Source: Lota lota
Lineage: Eukaryota > Chordata > Actinopteri > Gadiformes > Lotidae
Direction: 5' to 3'
Length of the DNA stretch: 64,000 bases
NCBI GenBank assembly: GCA_026745465.1
Contig: JACYXH010000212.1
Location: forward strand, 1,310,001-1,374,000
Shown: positions 17,640 through 48,149 of the stretch, in pieces
Numbering within the stretch: the first letter of the stretch is position 1
Layout of the letters: each line of letters begins with the position of its first letter
Made by a program: the position numbers and the translations under genes
Notes under the pieces: model-generated
What the model was told of the DNA's origin: nothing
The model's input: only the letters and a program-made list of their open reading frames with translations
Database searches by the model: none

Positions 17640-18070
17640 GGGGCTACGGGCAGGAATATGAAAACATTGTCGACAGCAAACCGTTGAACTTTTTGTGGAT
17701 TGCAAAAGTATCCTGGGAGAAAGATGAAGAAAGTGAGCTTTTAGGATATGCAAATATTGGCAAGGAAGGAACCACATTTTCAATTAGTTCAGAGCGTGAT
17801 TAATAATTGACACCATTTGTCTGCCTCTCCGCTGGCTGTGATGAAGAGCTTGGCTGTGGGGAGGGGAATTAGACTGCTACATTATTGTGATTCTCCTAAT
17901 TGCATTATATATAGCAGAGACAATGAATAGGGCTCCTTCAATTAAAACATTCAGTTTGACTAACAAAGCCTGGGAGGCTGTGTGTTTAACTAATGCATAA
18001 AATATGCCTTCATTTATTTTATTGTAATTCCGGCTCGTTAATGACGCTTGAATAGCAAACATGCTAAATT
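17640..18070. other. repeat-poor AT-rich block, possible conserved non-coding element
   Basis: Unlike its surroundings this block has no microsatellite, and it is dense in homeodomain-type TAAT/ATTA cores (for example CTAATTGCATTA, AATTAGTTC, GATTAATAATTGAC, GTTAATGACG). No coding frame fits. On the minus strand it also contains two overlapping AATAAA motifs near 18013-18022, which could serve as distal poly(A) signals for NKTR. It is labelled from composition only. Confidence 0.35.
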
Positions 18071-18840
18071 AAGAAGTGTCATGAGTGTGGTTCTAGTAGA
18101 CCAAATCTAAATCACAGAAAAGCACGTATTTAAGGTTGGGACTATTTCTTTTGTCTACACGTTAGAACATCTATTTCAAATGAACGTTGTCCTATTTAAA
18201 CAGCAGGATCCATTACTAAACCAAGATGGAACTACAAACCGCCGATATGTTTGCAGTTAGGCTGTTTGATAAAGAAAAAAGTATTTTAAATCATTTAAAA
18301 CTTATTTCAAGAAAGCAACGGAATAAATCGTACCCTGGAAAGACTGTTTAAGGCATTTCTCCTCCACCCTTTTCACCATGGTGTGGTAAAACTAAAACAC
18401 TAAAGCATGGAACAAATGGAAAGATTGCTTCTTTAAACCACAGCTCAGAGCAGAGGTATATATATCGTCCTAACAATTAAACATTTGGTTATTTACAATT
18501 AATAAACAAATTGCATTCACAAATATGTACAAACATGTGGTGAACATAGTAAAAACGTTCAAAGGAAGGATAGTAGCAGTAGAACGCCCACATCCATCCT
18601 CAGATGTCAACCAATAGGATACAGTGCATGTTCACACACTGGCTTGTCAAACTGGCTCCAATCAGCACACACCTCTCATGTTCCTCTGCATCTTCCTGCC
18701 ACAACGGATTCCAGAACCAAACAATACAGATTCCCGAGCACTCCCTGACAGACTGCAGAACACTGGTTCCTCGGGAGGATTGGCGGCGCGTCAGCAGGTG
18801 TCCAGAGAGCAGAGGGGGCAGGGGTCTGGAAGGCAGGGGC

Positions 18841-33728
<14,888 letters not shown>

Positions 33729-33792
33729 CGTGGTAACAGTCAGTCGGACCTGAAGAGTTTAGACGCACCAACACGTTAACCTGCTGTTCACT

Positions 33793-33882
33793 TATAGATG
33801 GGTTAGCAGGTATTCAGCTGGTATGCTAACTTATAGATGGGTTAGCAGGCATTCAGCTGGTATGCTAACTTATAGATGGGGC
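33793..33882. repeat. 41-43-bp tandem duplication
   Basis: ACTTATAGATGGGTTAGCAG followed by TATTCAGCTGGTATGCTA is repeated about 2.2 times, close to the NKTR start-codon exon. Confidence 0.85.
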
Positions 33883-33955
33883 ATTTCCCATTGAAGCTAC
33901 CCAGTGAGCAGACCTCCAAACAAAGGGTGCGGTTACAAGGATAACACTGGAGGCT

Positions 33956-34030
33956 CGAGTGAGTGAGTGAGTGAGTGAGTGAGTGAGTGAGTGAGTGAGT
34001 GAGTGAGTGAGAGAGAGAGAGAGAGAGAAA
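33956..34030. repeat. GAGT tetranucleotide then GA microsatellite
   Basis: About 13 GAGT units run into a short GA/GAAA tract, in the first NKTR intron. Confidence 0.93.
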
Positions 34031-35332
34031 GAGAGGGAAAGAGAGAGGGACGCATCAGTGAAGTCAATAGGGAAATGCAACAGTGTGCAAAACGATTCAG
34101 TGCGAGCCTCCCTGTTTCCACATCCGGTCTACAGCCTGTTACAGAACAGCGAGCTAAAGAACAGGTTGTACTGTGGAGGATATCCCACTAGAAAAGGCCT
34201 ATACAGCTACATACCAACGTAAGGAAGGAAAGGGCAAGGCTACACTTTGAAGATAATGTGTTACCCAGAAACCTAACCAGGAGTCAAACTACTGGAACAG
34301 AATGTTCCACAGGAGCCTGCTAGAACCGGACCTCAACATGAGAACTACCGAGGGATCTGCTTCACTGCTTGTGTTGTAGGCTGTAAAGGCTGAAGCACAG
34401 TCCATATTTCCCCATAACCAGAACAATTTAGTAAAAGACACAAGTCAACTACTTTTCGATAGTGTCTACTCAAAATGATTTGACATAAGCACTTTAGTAA
34501 ATATCGCTCAACCCTTACGCAAACAACAATAGTCAGCAGGTACACAGGTCAGAGAGGCTGCTTTCTATTACAGCACAGTGTATCCACTTCGATCACTAAG
34601 CACGGATCACACACCGGTGGGGATTGTCTCTCCACCAAGTCTTGCCCTTGGCTTGTATTAATAGCGTTGTGACAGCAGTGTTGAAGGTTGGACGCCTTGT
34701 ATTGTCGTGCTGAGAGGCACCAGGTTAATTATAGACAACCCAACACTCCGTGTTCAGCCAAAGGTCCCGGGACGCAGGCCTCACGTTGAGCACTTCACTG
34801 CAGCAATGCCATCGGGCAGAATTAGTGCAGTTCTAGATGAAAGTAAGAAGATTGATGTACATGCCCAAAAATAATAATAACAATAAAGACCTTTGATTAA
34901 TTGTGTTTCATTGGGGGGGAAAGCAGAACTTCCTCGTCTCATAACCAGGAACTAACTCAGTGTCTGAACCAAACAGCTTGAAATGCATGTAGAAATCCAT
35001 CAAAAGGGTGTGGGCACTGGCCACGATTTACTTCGTGTTGATGCTGTGTAACGTTACCAAAGAGTCTCTATTATACACCTCAACTATGATATAGCCATAT
35101 CAATCCTAAACTAAAGTTACGTAACGTTGTGCCGTTTATAAAATAATCCCATCAGTAAACGTTAGCATAGTAGCTAGCCGTTTGTGACTACTACCGTCAC
35201 TAAAACGGGATTTATGAGTTGCTGAACGAGTAGCAAACCGCAACCTCGTTCAGAAGACATAGTCCAAACTCAAAACATATTTCTGTCTAGTAAATTGTTA
35301 CTGTTCCACGACAAAATACATGCATACATACC

Positions 35333-35470
35333 TGTATATAGTAGCAACCTCTTGTGTAGCTGGCTAGCTGTTGGTCACTGACTGGTGTCTGGAAGCCTAC
35401 TTAACTGAAGCTGAGAGAGGATCCTGAATTGTAGCGTTATCCCGGTCTACCGCAACTCAAGTTCCGGTCT
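35333..35470 (-). other. nktr: NKTR 5' non-coding exon (5' end uncertain)
   Basis: The exon carrying the NKTR start codon has an acceptor at 33750-33751 (CTTCAG|GTCCGAC) and 21 bases of leader, so a further leader exon is expected. On the minus strand a strong donor ATACAG|GTATGT lies at 35332/35331; the exon therefore ends at 35332. Its upstream limit is not determined; a plausible start lies near 35460-35640. Confidence 0.5.
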
Positions 35471-36158
35471 TCTACTTCTCAAAGAGCAAGACGAATAAAA
35501 TCATGACATAACCAACAATGACATGGATAATAAATATGGACTTTGCCGATGTTTTTGACTTCGCAATATCCAAAACATGTAAGGAATATGGAAATCTTTA
35601 TATCGAAAGTCCGTCACTCTCTCTCGGCGCTAAACCGAAGTAACTGAAAGTCCCGCCCTCGCCAATAACGCTCATTTGGAGCATCCCATTCCTGGCGTTC
35701 CGTCGTGAGACGATAACGCCCGGAACGAAGTACAAGCGTACCTCACGAACGATGCTGCCACCGTCTTTTGTCCCTTCTGGGTTCCCGTGTGTTGTGGTCG
35801 ACCAGGAAGAACAACACGGCGGGGCCGAGCTAGCTTGTTGACGTTCACAAATACAACGTGCTCAGTATTGTACGATTCCAATTCCCTCGAAACCCGCCGG
35901 AGATAAATCACGTCTACATCGATTTTACGTATTTATACGGTTACAGGTTTTTCACAACATGCTGTTACCTGTCAAGACAAACTAGCTATTCGACAATATA
36001 AATCAAGGGACACTGAGGTAAGGGTGCCAAGCAAACGTTATGAGAACCTGCAGTTCCTCAGTTGCTTCTTCAACTATCCACACAAGTGACTAAAGAACGA
36101 CCTCTTGTTGCACACACAGATGACCGCGTTCAGGGACGACGAGCCTAACTCCTTCAGA
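35333..36158. promoter_or_regulatory. probable bidirectional promoter, NKTR (minus) and SEC22C (plus)
   Basis: The two genes are head to head, with NKTR's leader donor at 35332 and a SEC22C start-codon exon with acceptor CTTCAG at 36158. The interval is relatively CpG-rich, lacks an obvious TATA box, and contains a GC box-like CCCGCCC (35652), a CCAAT (35662-35666) and an ETS-type TTCCGG (35462-35467). A possible SEC22C leader-exon donor, ACTGAG|GTAAGG, lies at 36017/36018. Transcription start sites cannot be placed from sequence. Confidence 0.55.
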
Positions 36159-36193
36159 TGTAGACGTTGTGTGATTCATTGGCCAAGTGGACC

Positions 36194-38647
<2,454 letters not shown>

Positions 38648-38663
38648 GGGGAGACAGTGGAGT

Positions 38664-38843
<180 letters not shown>

Positions 38844-41003
38844 CCCCCCCCCCCACACACACAGCTGGTGCAGGTAAAGGAAGTTAATGAAGGGAAAACT
38901 GGCATACTGATACCCAGTGGACTTACTTTTCTTTATACAGACCATTCGTCATGATGTAGGGATTAATGACTAAAGCAGTGTCTTTTAATATTTTTGTTGG
39001 ACTTACAGGAAGCTGTTGCACTTTGAGTCATTTTTTCCTTATTTTTCGCCAAGACCAAGAAAATTAAAGACCAAACATAATATTTTTGTTTCCAGCTCCT
39101 TGAGCAATATCAATAGCTGTAATTTATTTCAACATAGAAAGGTTAAAGACTACTGCGTGTCAGGCATATGTCTAGTAGGGAAAGTGCTTGTTGATGGCTG
39201 GCCATGGTGTTTAGGATCGATTTCTACTTTTACTTTTGGAGAGAAATTGGCTTTAGTCTTTTTTCTTTTTCAATTTCTCAACCAAAGTTTTTGAATGGAA
39301 GGAAAGCCCTTTGTGCTACCTTAATCCTCCCAGTTGTCCAACCATTTCAAATGAGATTTCCATGGTGTATGCTGGGTAATATTGTGCTTTTGATATTTGC
39401 TCAATCAGGATTTTAAAGAGTTTACAATGCGAACTGAGGCATAACGGTGAGAAGCTTCGATTTATATTGACATTTTTTATATGGAAATAATGCATTCTCG
39501 ATCTTTTGGCATTCATTGTTTCTTGCTAGTTAAGAATAATAGGCTGTGTTATTTGGGTGCTTTAGTGAGTGCTGGGCTACTCTTTTCAAATACTCCGATC
39601 CAAGTCTTATATCTATTATACAGAGACAAAAGTTAGCAAATCATTTGAGATATTATTGACGTCGTAGACATTTATAAAATGTTGCATTTAATCAACTCTG
39701 AATTATTTGGCAGTTTCGAATACTTTGTTTGAAAACAAAAATGATAACCGTATAATTATTAAACGCCTGCTTCCAGTCTGTTATACATCTTTTATTTATA
39801 TGATTCAATGTTTATTATGTTATTAATATAATAAGCACTGTAGAGTTCTTGATGAGAATGTCAAAATGGAGATTCTGCACTACTGATTTTGTTATTATTG
39901 GTTGTATTTGTATTGAATATTTGTACTTCCTTTGTTCTTGCTACTGCAGTTGCTCTTAAGTGGGGTACATATTGGGCTACAATGAAGTCATTGTTAATTC
40001 TGTTTTAAAGTCATAGTGTTCCTTAGAGGTGCATGACCATGCAGAAATGTTTTTTTATTTATAATAATAGGGCTGCTGATGAACGTGGAACAATTGGTTG
40101 AATGTGTAATTCTTTTTTGATTTGTAGAAATGTGCCTAATGCCATGCAGTGTGAAGAGTACGTGTGAATGTGTAGCAAAGAAGCAGATAACTGACCAGGT
40201 TGGATGAAGGACTATGTCAGAGGTTTAGCAGCAACAATGTCTCTCCTTCCTGTTATAACTGTTTTTATCAAATTATCTTTCACGAGAAATGAAGAATATA
40301 ACATGATGTTAAGGAAAGACAATCCCACAAGTAGATTGCCTTTAGCCATAGTTTACTAGCTCATAGTTGCAAGTAATTTTATGGTTTTTGAAAAATTTCC
40401 AACGAAAACTCATTGTATATTACATTTTTAAACACAGGCTGTTTAATCAGAAGAATCTTAAGAGAATGCCCTGTTTTGTCTAAATTATTAGTTTTTCCAC
40501 TATATAAAAGCAAATCTTTTGTAACAATTTCAGATTTGTGATCTTGTATATTAATTAGTGCATCTGTGATGCTGAGAGATTTTTATAGAAAAAAATGCAA
40601 ATAGAGAAGAGATTGACTAAATATTTAGACTGTGGATTTCACTACCAACATGATTGCTATGACTTAATGAAAAGTCAGTAAATATAAGAATTGTGTGTTT
40701 GGGAACACTGGAGAACTGCACTGTTTAATTCTCATATGTTCTTCATATTTGGGGTATTATCAAATGTCTTTCCTGGCAACAGAACTGTGTCTGAAACATT
40801 GTCAGAGCATATCAGGTGCTGTGATTTGATTTGTTTTGTTATTTTGGTTCCTTCTATCTTAAAGTCATACGGTAGAACATTCTTTCCTGATCCCATTGTT
40901 CGATTATAAAAAGAACTTAAATACATTTGCTTATTCATTGGCATTTCTAGATAAAGTATGTTTCACACCTGATCTTCTGCTTTGGTAAAACTGACATTTC
41001 ATT

Positions 41004-41009
41004 AATAAA
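41004..41009 (+). terminator. candidate SEC22C poly(A) signal
   Basis: AATAAA followed about 20-35 bases later by a T-rich downstream element (GTTTGTTTTTTC). Confidence 0.4.
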
Positions 41010-41954
41010 GTCTTTTTAATTAGCCGTTTGTTTTTTCATTTGATTCTGTAAAAGTACATGCTATACCAAAGAAAGTTTAGTTATCTTAGCCCACTTCTAA
41101 ACCTTTAGAAAGTCTATTTTGCCTTTGCCTAAAATGTAAAGATATGTTCACTTGTTGTACTAACTTTATTCTGCGGTAGGCCTACATTTTTCATTGACAG
41201 TAACATTTACTTTTAGTTGTTGGGCTTATACAACAGTACAGCTGAAACTACAGTAGTTTTGTATTGAACCTTTACACAGAGTTGGCCAACATCAGAAATA
41301 ATGTAAGCTCAAACGGTTGGGTTGTTTCAACGGTAACCATATTCAATCCAATAATGCATTTCTGCTTTGTGACACCAGGGGGCGCCCTTACACTACCAGA
41401 GCGATAAAGCTAGAGAAATCCTTCAACATATCAGCGTTTTGGAGAAGGATAGGCCCGCGTGGATGATGTGATTCCATACAATTTCACACCACATTTATCA
41501 AGTTCACACAGATGGGCACGTGTGTATTTCATGTTTGACATTAAAATAGGTCAAATTAAGAGCAGAGGAATCCTTCACTAGAACATGACATTTTTATTTA
41601 ATAAAGCCACTGCAGTAATTGATAAGCAATAACCAGATTTTTAACTGATTAGATTTGAATTGACGACACACCTGACCTTAACACTCAAATTAACTTGAGT
41701 ATAATTTTTTTACAATTGAGATAGATTGCATATCGATAACACCTTTCTCAAATTAAATTTGCATAGGCCTAGATGTCTGTCATTACAACAAATTCACTTC
41801 GTTCTCATTAAAGCAACAAACATGAGTATTTTGACATTTCTAGTTCATTTTTCAGTAGGGTTAGTTTTTCTATTAAACTGAGCAGACTTTGTAACCACCA
41901 AATTCCCCCCAACAAAAGTTCACAGGGAGTTCAGTCTTTATGTCCGCCCCTTGG

Positions 41955-44007
41955 GTTTAGAACCAGTGACCTCCAGAGAATAAGACCAGCGGCCTCCAGA
42001 GAATAAGACCAGCGGCCTCCAGAGAATAAGACCAGCGGCCTATAGAGAATAAGACCAGCGGCCTATAGAGAATAAGACCAGCAACCTCCAGAGAAAAAGA
42101 CCAGCGGCCTATAGAGAATAAGACCAGCGACCTCCAGAGAAAAAGACCAGCGGCCTATAGAGAATAAGACCAGCGGCCTATAGAGAATAAGACCAGCGGC
42201 CTCCAGAGAATAAGACCAGCGGCCTCCAGAGAATAAGACCAGCGGCCTCCAGAGAATAAGACCAGCGGCCTACAGAGAATAAGACCAGCGGCCTACAGAG
42301 AATAAGACCAGCGGCCTGTAGAGAATAAGACCAGCGACCTACAGAGAATAAGAGAATAAAACCAGCGGCCTATAGAGAATAAGAGAGTAAAACCGGCAGC
42401 CTATAGAGAATAAGACCAGCAACCTCCAGAGAATAAGACCAGCGGCCTATAGAGAATAAGACCAGCGACCTCCAGAGAATAAGATCAGCGGCCTATAGAG
42501 AATAAGACCAGCGACCTCCAGAGAATAAGACCAGCGGCCTATAGAGAATAAGACCAGCGGCCTATAGAGCATAAGACCAGCAACCTCCAGAGAAAAAGAC
42601 CAGCGGTCTATAGAGAATAAGACCAGCGACCTCCAGAGAAAAAGACCAGCGGCCTATAGAGAATAAGACCAGCGACCTCCAGAGAATAAGACCAGCGGCC
42701 TATAGAGAATAAGACCAGCGACCTCCAGAGAATAAGACCAGCGGCCTATAGAGAATAAGACCAGCGACCTCCAGAGAACAAGACCAGCGACCTCCAGAGA
42801 ATAAGACCAGCGGCCTCCAGAGAATAAGACCAGTGGCCTCCAGAGAATAAGACCAGTGGCCTCCAGAGAACAAGACCAGCGACCTATAGAGAATAAGACC
42901 AGCGGCCTACAGAGAATAAGACCAGCGGCCTACAGAGAATAAGACCAGCGGCCTCCAGAGAATAAGACCAGCGGCCTCCAGAGAATAAGACCTGCGGCCT
43001 ACAGAGAATAAGACCAGCGGCCTCCAGAGAATAAGACCAGCGGCCTACAGAGAATAAGACCAGCGGCCTATAGAGAATAAGACCAGCGACCTCCAGAGAA
43101 TAAGACCAGCGGCCTATAGAGAATAAGACCAGCGACCTGTAGAGAATAAGACCAGCGACCTACAGAGAATAAGAGAATAAAACCAGCGGCCTATAGAGAA
43201 TAAGAGAGTAAAACCAGCAGCCTATAGAGAATAAGACCAGCAACCTCCAGAGAATAAGACCAGCGGCCTATAGAGAATAAGACCAGCGACCTCCAGAGAA
43301 TAAGATCAGCGGCCTCCAGAGAATAAGACCAGCGGCCTATAGAGCATAAGACCAGCAACCTCCAGAGAAAAAGACCAGCGGTCTATAGAGAATAAGACCA
43401 GCGACCTCCAGAGAAAAAGACCAGCGGCCTATAGAGAATAAGACTAGCGGCCTATAGAGAATAAGACCAGCGACCTCCAGAGAATAAGACCAGCGGCCTA
43501 TAGAGAATAAGACCAGCGACCTCCAGAGAATAAGACCAGCGACCTCCAGAGAATAAGACCAGCGGCCTCCAGAGAATAAGACCAGCGGCCTCCAGAGAAT
43601 AAGACCAGTGGCCTCCAGAGAACAAGACCAGCGACCTATAGAGAATAAGACCAGCGGCCTACAGAGAATAAGACCAGCGGCCTACAGAGAATAAGACCAG
43701 CGGCCTACAGAGAATAAGACCAGCGGCCTGTAGAGAATAAGAGAATAAAACCAGCGGCCTATAAAGAATAAGAGAGTAAAACCAGCGGCATATAGAGAAT
43801 AAGACCAGCGGCCTATAGAGAATAAGACCAGCGACCTACAGAGAAAAAGAGAATAAGACCAGCGGCCTATAGAGAATAAGACCAGCGACCTATAGAGAAT
43901 AAGACCAGCGACCTACAGAGAATAAGACCAGCGACCTATAGAGAATAAGACCAGCGGCCAGACCAGCGGCCTATAGAGAATAAGACCAGCGACCTATAGA
44001 GAATGGG
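41955..44007. repeat. 23-bp minisatellite, about 2 kb, with higher-order repeats
   Basis: Roughly 88 copies of a 23-bp unit AGAGAATAAGACCAGCGGCC plus TAT, TCC or TAC. Blocks of distinctive variants recur: AGAGAATAAA with GAGAGTAAA at 42351 and again at 43172 (offset 821 bp), and GATCAGCGG at 42483 and 43304 (offset 821). A third, partial block is near 43740. A GAGCATAAG variant is offset by only 775, which fits loss of two units in the second block. Confidence 0.95.
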
Positions 44008-44009
44008 CC

Positions 44010-47000
44010 GTCTCGTTTGCAGCGACCAAGCTTGTTCATCCTAATTGGCACCTTCTGCTGCCACCTAAAAACAAAACTAGTCTTCCAGGAGTCTTCTGTA
44101 TATGTCGCCTATAGAGAAGCGGCCATGTTGTGAGCAATTAACACTTTTTTGTAATAATAGTGTTAATGTAGAAGCCTTTCCATGGTTAAAAAAATTGCAA
44201 CCAGCCAGGAATTGTTATTCCTCCTCAAAGAGGGGCAAAGTGCCCCAGATAACCTCCTGCCAGCGGTCTGTGAGAAACGTAGGCCCTACCTGAAGCTATG
44301 CTTTGTCTTCCTTACCCAGGGACCTATGAATGTCCAAGCTCTTCCTGGTGTGTTCTGCCACGGCAGGGGGCCATCAAAAGTGTCCCAGCGAGCTCATTTG
44401 AAACCGATTGGATCACTGTGAGTCACTCTGAACCTCTTGGTCCGCTGGCCACTGTTTATTTAATACTGTACTCCTCCTGGTGCTTTCTTGTGAATGCCAG
44501 ACGGTACTTAAACACTTTCCATTCATTTCTTAGCCCTCAGTCCTATCCCCTCTGCTGTGGCAGCCGCTGGCCCTGGGCATCTCTAAACGGGCCTGATAAC
44601 CCAAAAGAGACGTATTACAGAGAAAAGCTGTGAGTGGACCAATCGCTTCTAAATAACAAATGAAAGTTATTTAAATAGAACTTCACTTTGAACTTTATAT
44701 CGATATACAGTTCAACACTATATGTAAATATAAAGTTCCAAATAGGCAGATTTTGGGGTTAATTGTTTTGTTTTCGTCATGAATAAACCATTTCTATAAT
44801 CTTTTATTTCAGTCATTCAGCTGAACGTTCTCTGAATGAACACTAGAAGCTAACAACTGTTGAGGCAGAATTTGTCATGCATGTTTTATACTTGAGGTTG
44901 ATTTGAGTACAGGATTATAAGGTGATGTTTTGACACTAACATATTGTTTGTGCAGTGATTTATCTGTATCAAGGCCAGGGCAAAGTTAGTTCATTAGATA
45001 ATAGGTCACTTCTCAAATTAACCATTTGAGAATTAGTTAGCTAACTCTCAAATGGAGTCCTTCCACAGATAAGCTCACAGCACACTTGACAGCTTATCGA
45101 CTGCATTGGACCGGACCCAAGAATATCACAGTTAAAATACTGCTTTAGTTATCGCTTAGCGGCACACAATTAGTCTGCTGCTAACCTGGAGTTCAACGTG
45201 ACCTGAATCAAGATCACCTCCTCATCCAAAGCTAAACTATTTCAAGTGGATTCGATGGACTTACTCAAGAAATACAGCAAGTCAAAGGAAAGCCCAAAGT
45301 CTTAAGCACACATACAAATCCCTGTCAAAGGTTTTCAAAAACGTATATCCATAAAAAAAAAAGATGGCTGGTGAGATTAAACGCAAACCCTTTCATGAAT
45401 CATCGACATATAACCAACTACAAATGTGGGCCCCAAAATGTTGTTCTACACTTTTCTTTCTTTCTAGTTTAGCCACCTTCAAAATTGCCAACATTCAACA
45501 TGCATTGCTTGAAAGGAAGTCATTTATTTGTCCAATTGCTGCAGCACTTATATCCAAAGGTCAAAGAAGAGTGGATTTCCAGAAGGTAATCGGCCACATA
45601 AAGCACAGGCAAATGTTTCACAAGCTCTGCTGAGCATATCAGGGGATTCATTCATCTTCAGACGCTTCACTCATTATTTTCATGCCAGGTTGTTGTAGTA
45701 AAGGTTATTGTTATAATAAGGATTTATTTTTAAAGGGAAGTGTTTCTACTACTATCTACACTTTCAACACAGGAACTAAAATGACTACTTGGCACATTTA
45801 CTGTGGGAAAGCTTTTGAAACATGCCATCAATGATTTATTAACTGGCTACGGCTGTGAAAGTGATTATGACAGAAGAAAGAGGTTTATTGTCAAGTGACT
45901 CTTTGCAAAACAGAGCTTTAAGTTCCCCTTCAGCGTATAGTTGTAACTTTGCTTATATTTGTAAATTCCAGTTGGATTGTTCAACTATTTGGCAATAGTT
46001 TCATTGGATGTTATGTCAGTTGGTGAACTTTAAATTACTATTCAAATAAATGTATTTATAAGTCAAATACATGTTGGTGAAGTTAATCTGCAAAGTAATT
46101 GCCATACTAATAACTGAATGTCCAAATCCAGCTTTGGTTCATCTCAGCTTTCAGGACAAAAGCACTTTGTTGGGATGTGAATGCCCACACTGACCTGCCC
46201 CTATACATTGTAAACAGGCTCTGGGCAGCGTGTGAAGCACCATGACTCATGTGTTCCACCTCCGAACTGAAACGAAGCATTGGCTGTGAATCACACATCA
46301 ATGTAAAAAGTGAGCCACAAGCATCCCGTCATTGTATAACTTTGTGAAACCATTTCCTTAATCCTGTTTACACCTAGTGTACACACGTCGGAATCCCACC
46401 AACCTAGTTGGGTGATACCATCGCACTCTGTAGGCGCTTTTTTGACAAATGGCTTATAATGGAACATGGTGCTTGATATTTACTGCAGTTATCGGCTGTT
46501 GAGGGAAAGCAGCCCCCCTGAGAGGAAAGAGCAGGAACAACAACATCATCGATATCCAATATTCAGCATCAAACATTACATGTCAAACACAACACAGATG
46601 CTGCGAGATTGTAAGGGCTCTATTCAAGCTCAATGGTCCAGGAACGTAGCATTTGAATAACCATGGAATTTGGTTATAAATCATACTATCATAAATTAGT
46701 GTAAGTAGTAGCATGTATACTTGGGATGTACTATTATCAGATGTTGGACTTAATCATATCTTGTTAATTTCTTCATTTATCATTTTGTTTGTAATTCATT
46801 CATTTCTTATAGCGTACAGCGTTTCTGTCGCACCTTTTGTAATATTTGTGGTAGTTTGTGGTAATATTGATGGTAGTCTATGGTATTGATACCAGTTCTA
46901 TCTTTGGGTCTGCCTGTGTTCTTGTAACTTCTCACAGCTTCTTCGTTGTCTGCCGTAATGGACAAAAATGATCTGGGAAACGACAATATCCACAAGGCCT

Positions 47001-47160
47001 AAAGTGAGCGCTTCTTTAAAATGAATGTCATGCAAAGGAACAGATGCAGATCAGAGTTTGGTTCAAGCCCCCCTTGAAAGTCTTTTGGGAGTGAATGAGG
47101 GTACGACACTCAAGCCAAGCGACAACCGGCTTCATATCTGACCGTGTCGCGTCAGCTTGG
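44010..47160. other. intergenic stretch, no gene seen
   Basis: Unique AT-rich sequence. Open frames up to about 110 codons at 44298-44633 show no recognisable domain. Nothing else could be supported. Confidence 0.5.
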
Positions 47161-47164
47161 AGGT

Positions 47165-47310
47165 GTAAGGTAAAGGTAAAGGTACTTTTATTGTCACATA
47201 CACATACATATAGTGAAGATTTTCCTCTGCATTTAACCCATCCCTCAAGGGAGCAGTGGGCAGCCAATCACAGCGCCCGGGGAGCGGTTGGGGTTAAGTG
47301 TCTTGTCTGT
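47165..47310 (+). repeat. dispersed teleost repeat fragment
   Basis: Contains GGTACTTTTATTGTCACATA, CTCTGCATTTAACCCATCCC, GAGCAGTGGGCAGCCAATCA and CAGCGCCCGGGGAGCGGTTG, a string I recognise as occurring repeatedly in many fish genomes. Its class is not settled here. Confidence 0.6.
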
Positions 47311-47529
47311 AACCTCCACAGTGAGAGGGTCATCAGTCTTATCAGGTCCTGGAGGTGACCTGGCATTTTGAAGCAGGGTGAGGCCAGACGTATCACCTTG
47401 ACCCCAGGCCTAAGAACCCATCCATTCAGACCACACTTCCAGGCACATGCCCGCAGACATAGCCACACAAGCACACACTCAAACGCAAAGTGGATTGTCT
47501 GCTGATGGACGGTTGTTGGCCAGTAGTCT

Positions 47530-48145
47530 CATGGCTGACGAGCTCAAATCTGGGTGGACAGGAAGTTTCTGTTTCTTTCGCCTCATTTTGTTTTGTGCTA
47601 CCGTGTTGCTGGAGGCGTGTGATTGGAGAACATAAACTCGGCCAGCAGTAGCAAACAGTGTCTGTAAAGATTTCAAATCAACACCGTGTAGACTGGTCAC
47701 TGTAGAAATACACTTATTACAATTCCCTTCTTCCAATGATCAAGTTTGTTTTCTTCGGTAGAATATCTCCATAATTAAACAGGAAACAAGGTGTAGCTCC
47801 GCCCCCTGCTCTTTATGGTTTCCGGCACAGACTCTGTGCCGTCTACCCCCAGAAGTTCTGCTGTAACACAGTAGGACTGATGGATCAGAAGTTCTGCTGT
47901 AACACAGTAGGACTGCTGGATCAGAAGTTCTGCTGTAACACAGTAGGACTGCTGGATCAGAAGTTCTGCTGTAACACAGTAGGACTGCTGGATCAGAAGT
48001 TCTGCTGTAACACAGTAGGACTGCTGGATCAGAAGTTCTGCTATAACACAGTAGGACTGCTGGATCAGAAGTTCTGCTGTAACACAGTAGGACTGCTGGA
48101 TCAGAAGTTCTGCTGTAACACAGTAGGACTGCTGGATCCAAGATT
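47530..48145 (+). repeat. dispersed repeat, copy 2, with internal 36-bp minisatellite
   Basis: Same element and orientation as 6200-7020. The unique left part extends to about 47848, followed by eight copies of the 36-bp unit (GTTCTGCTGTAACACAGTAG, GACTGCTGGATCAGA). Copy 1 has 14 units, so unit number differs between the two loci. Confidence 0.8.
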
Positions 48146-48149
48146 AGAT

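Noticed and set aside
35672-35911. Minus-strand 79-codon frame between NKTR and SEC22C, considered as SS18L2
   Set aside because: The sequence (RRVSRELESYNTEHVVFVNV...) shows no resemblance to SS18L2 or any family I know.
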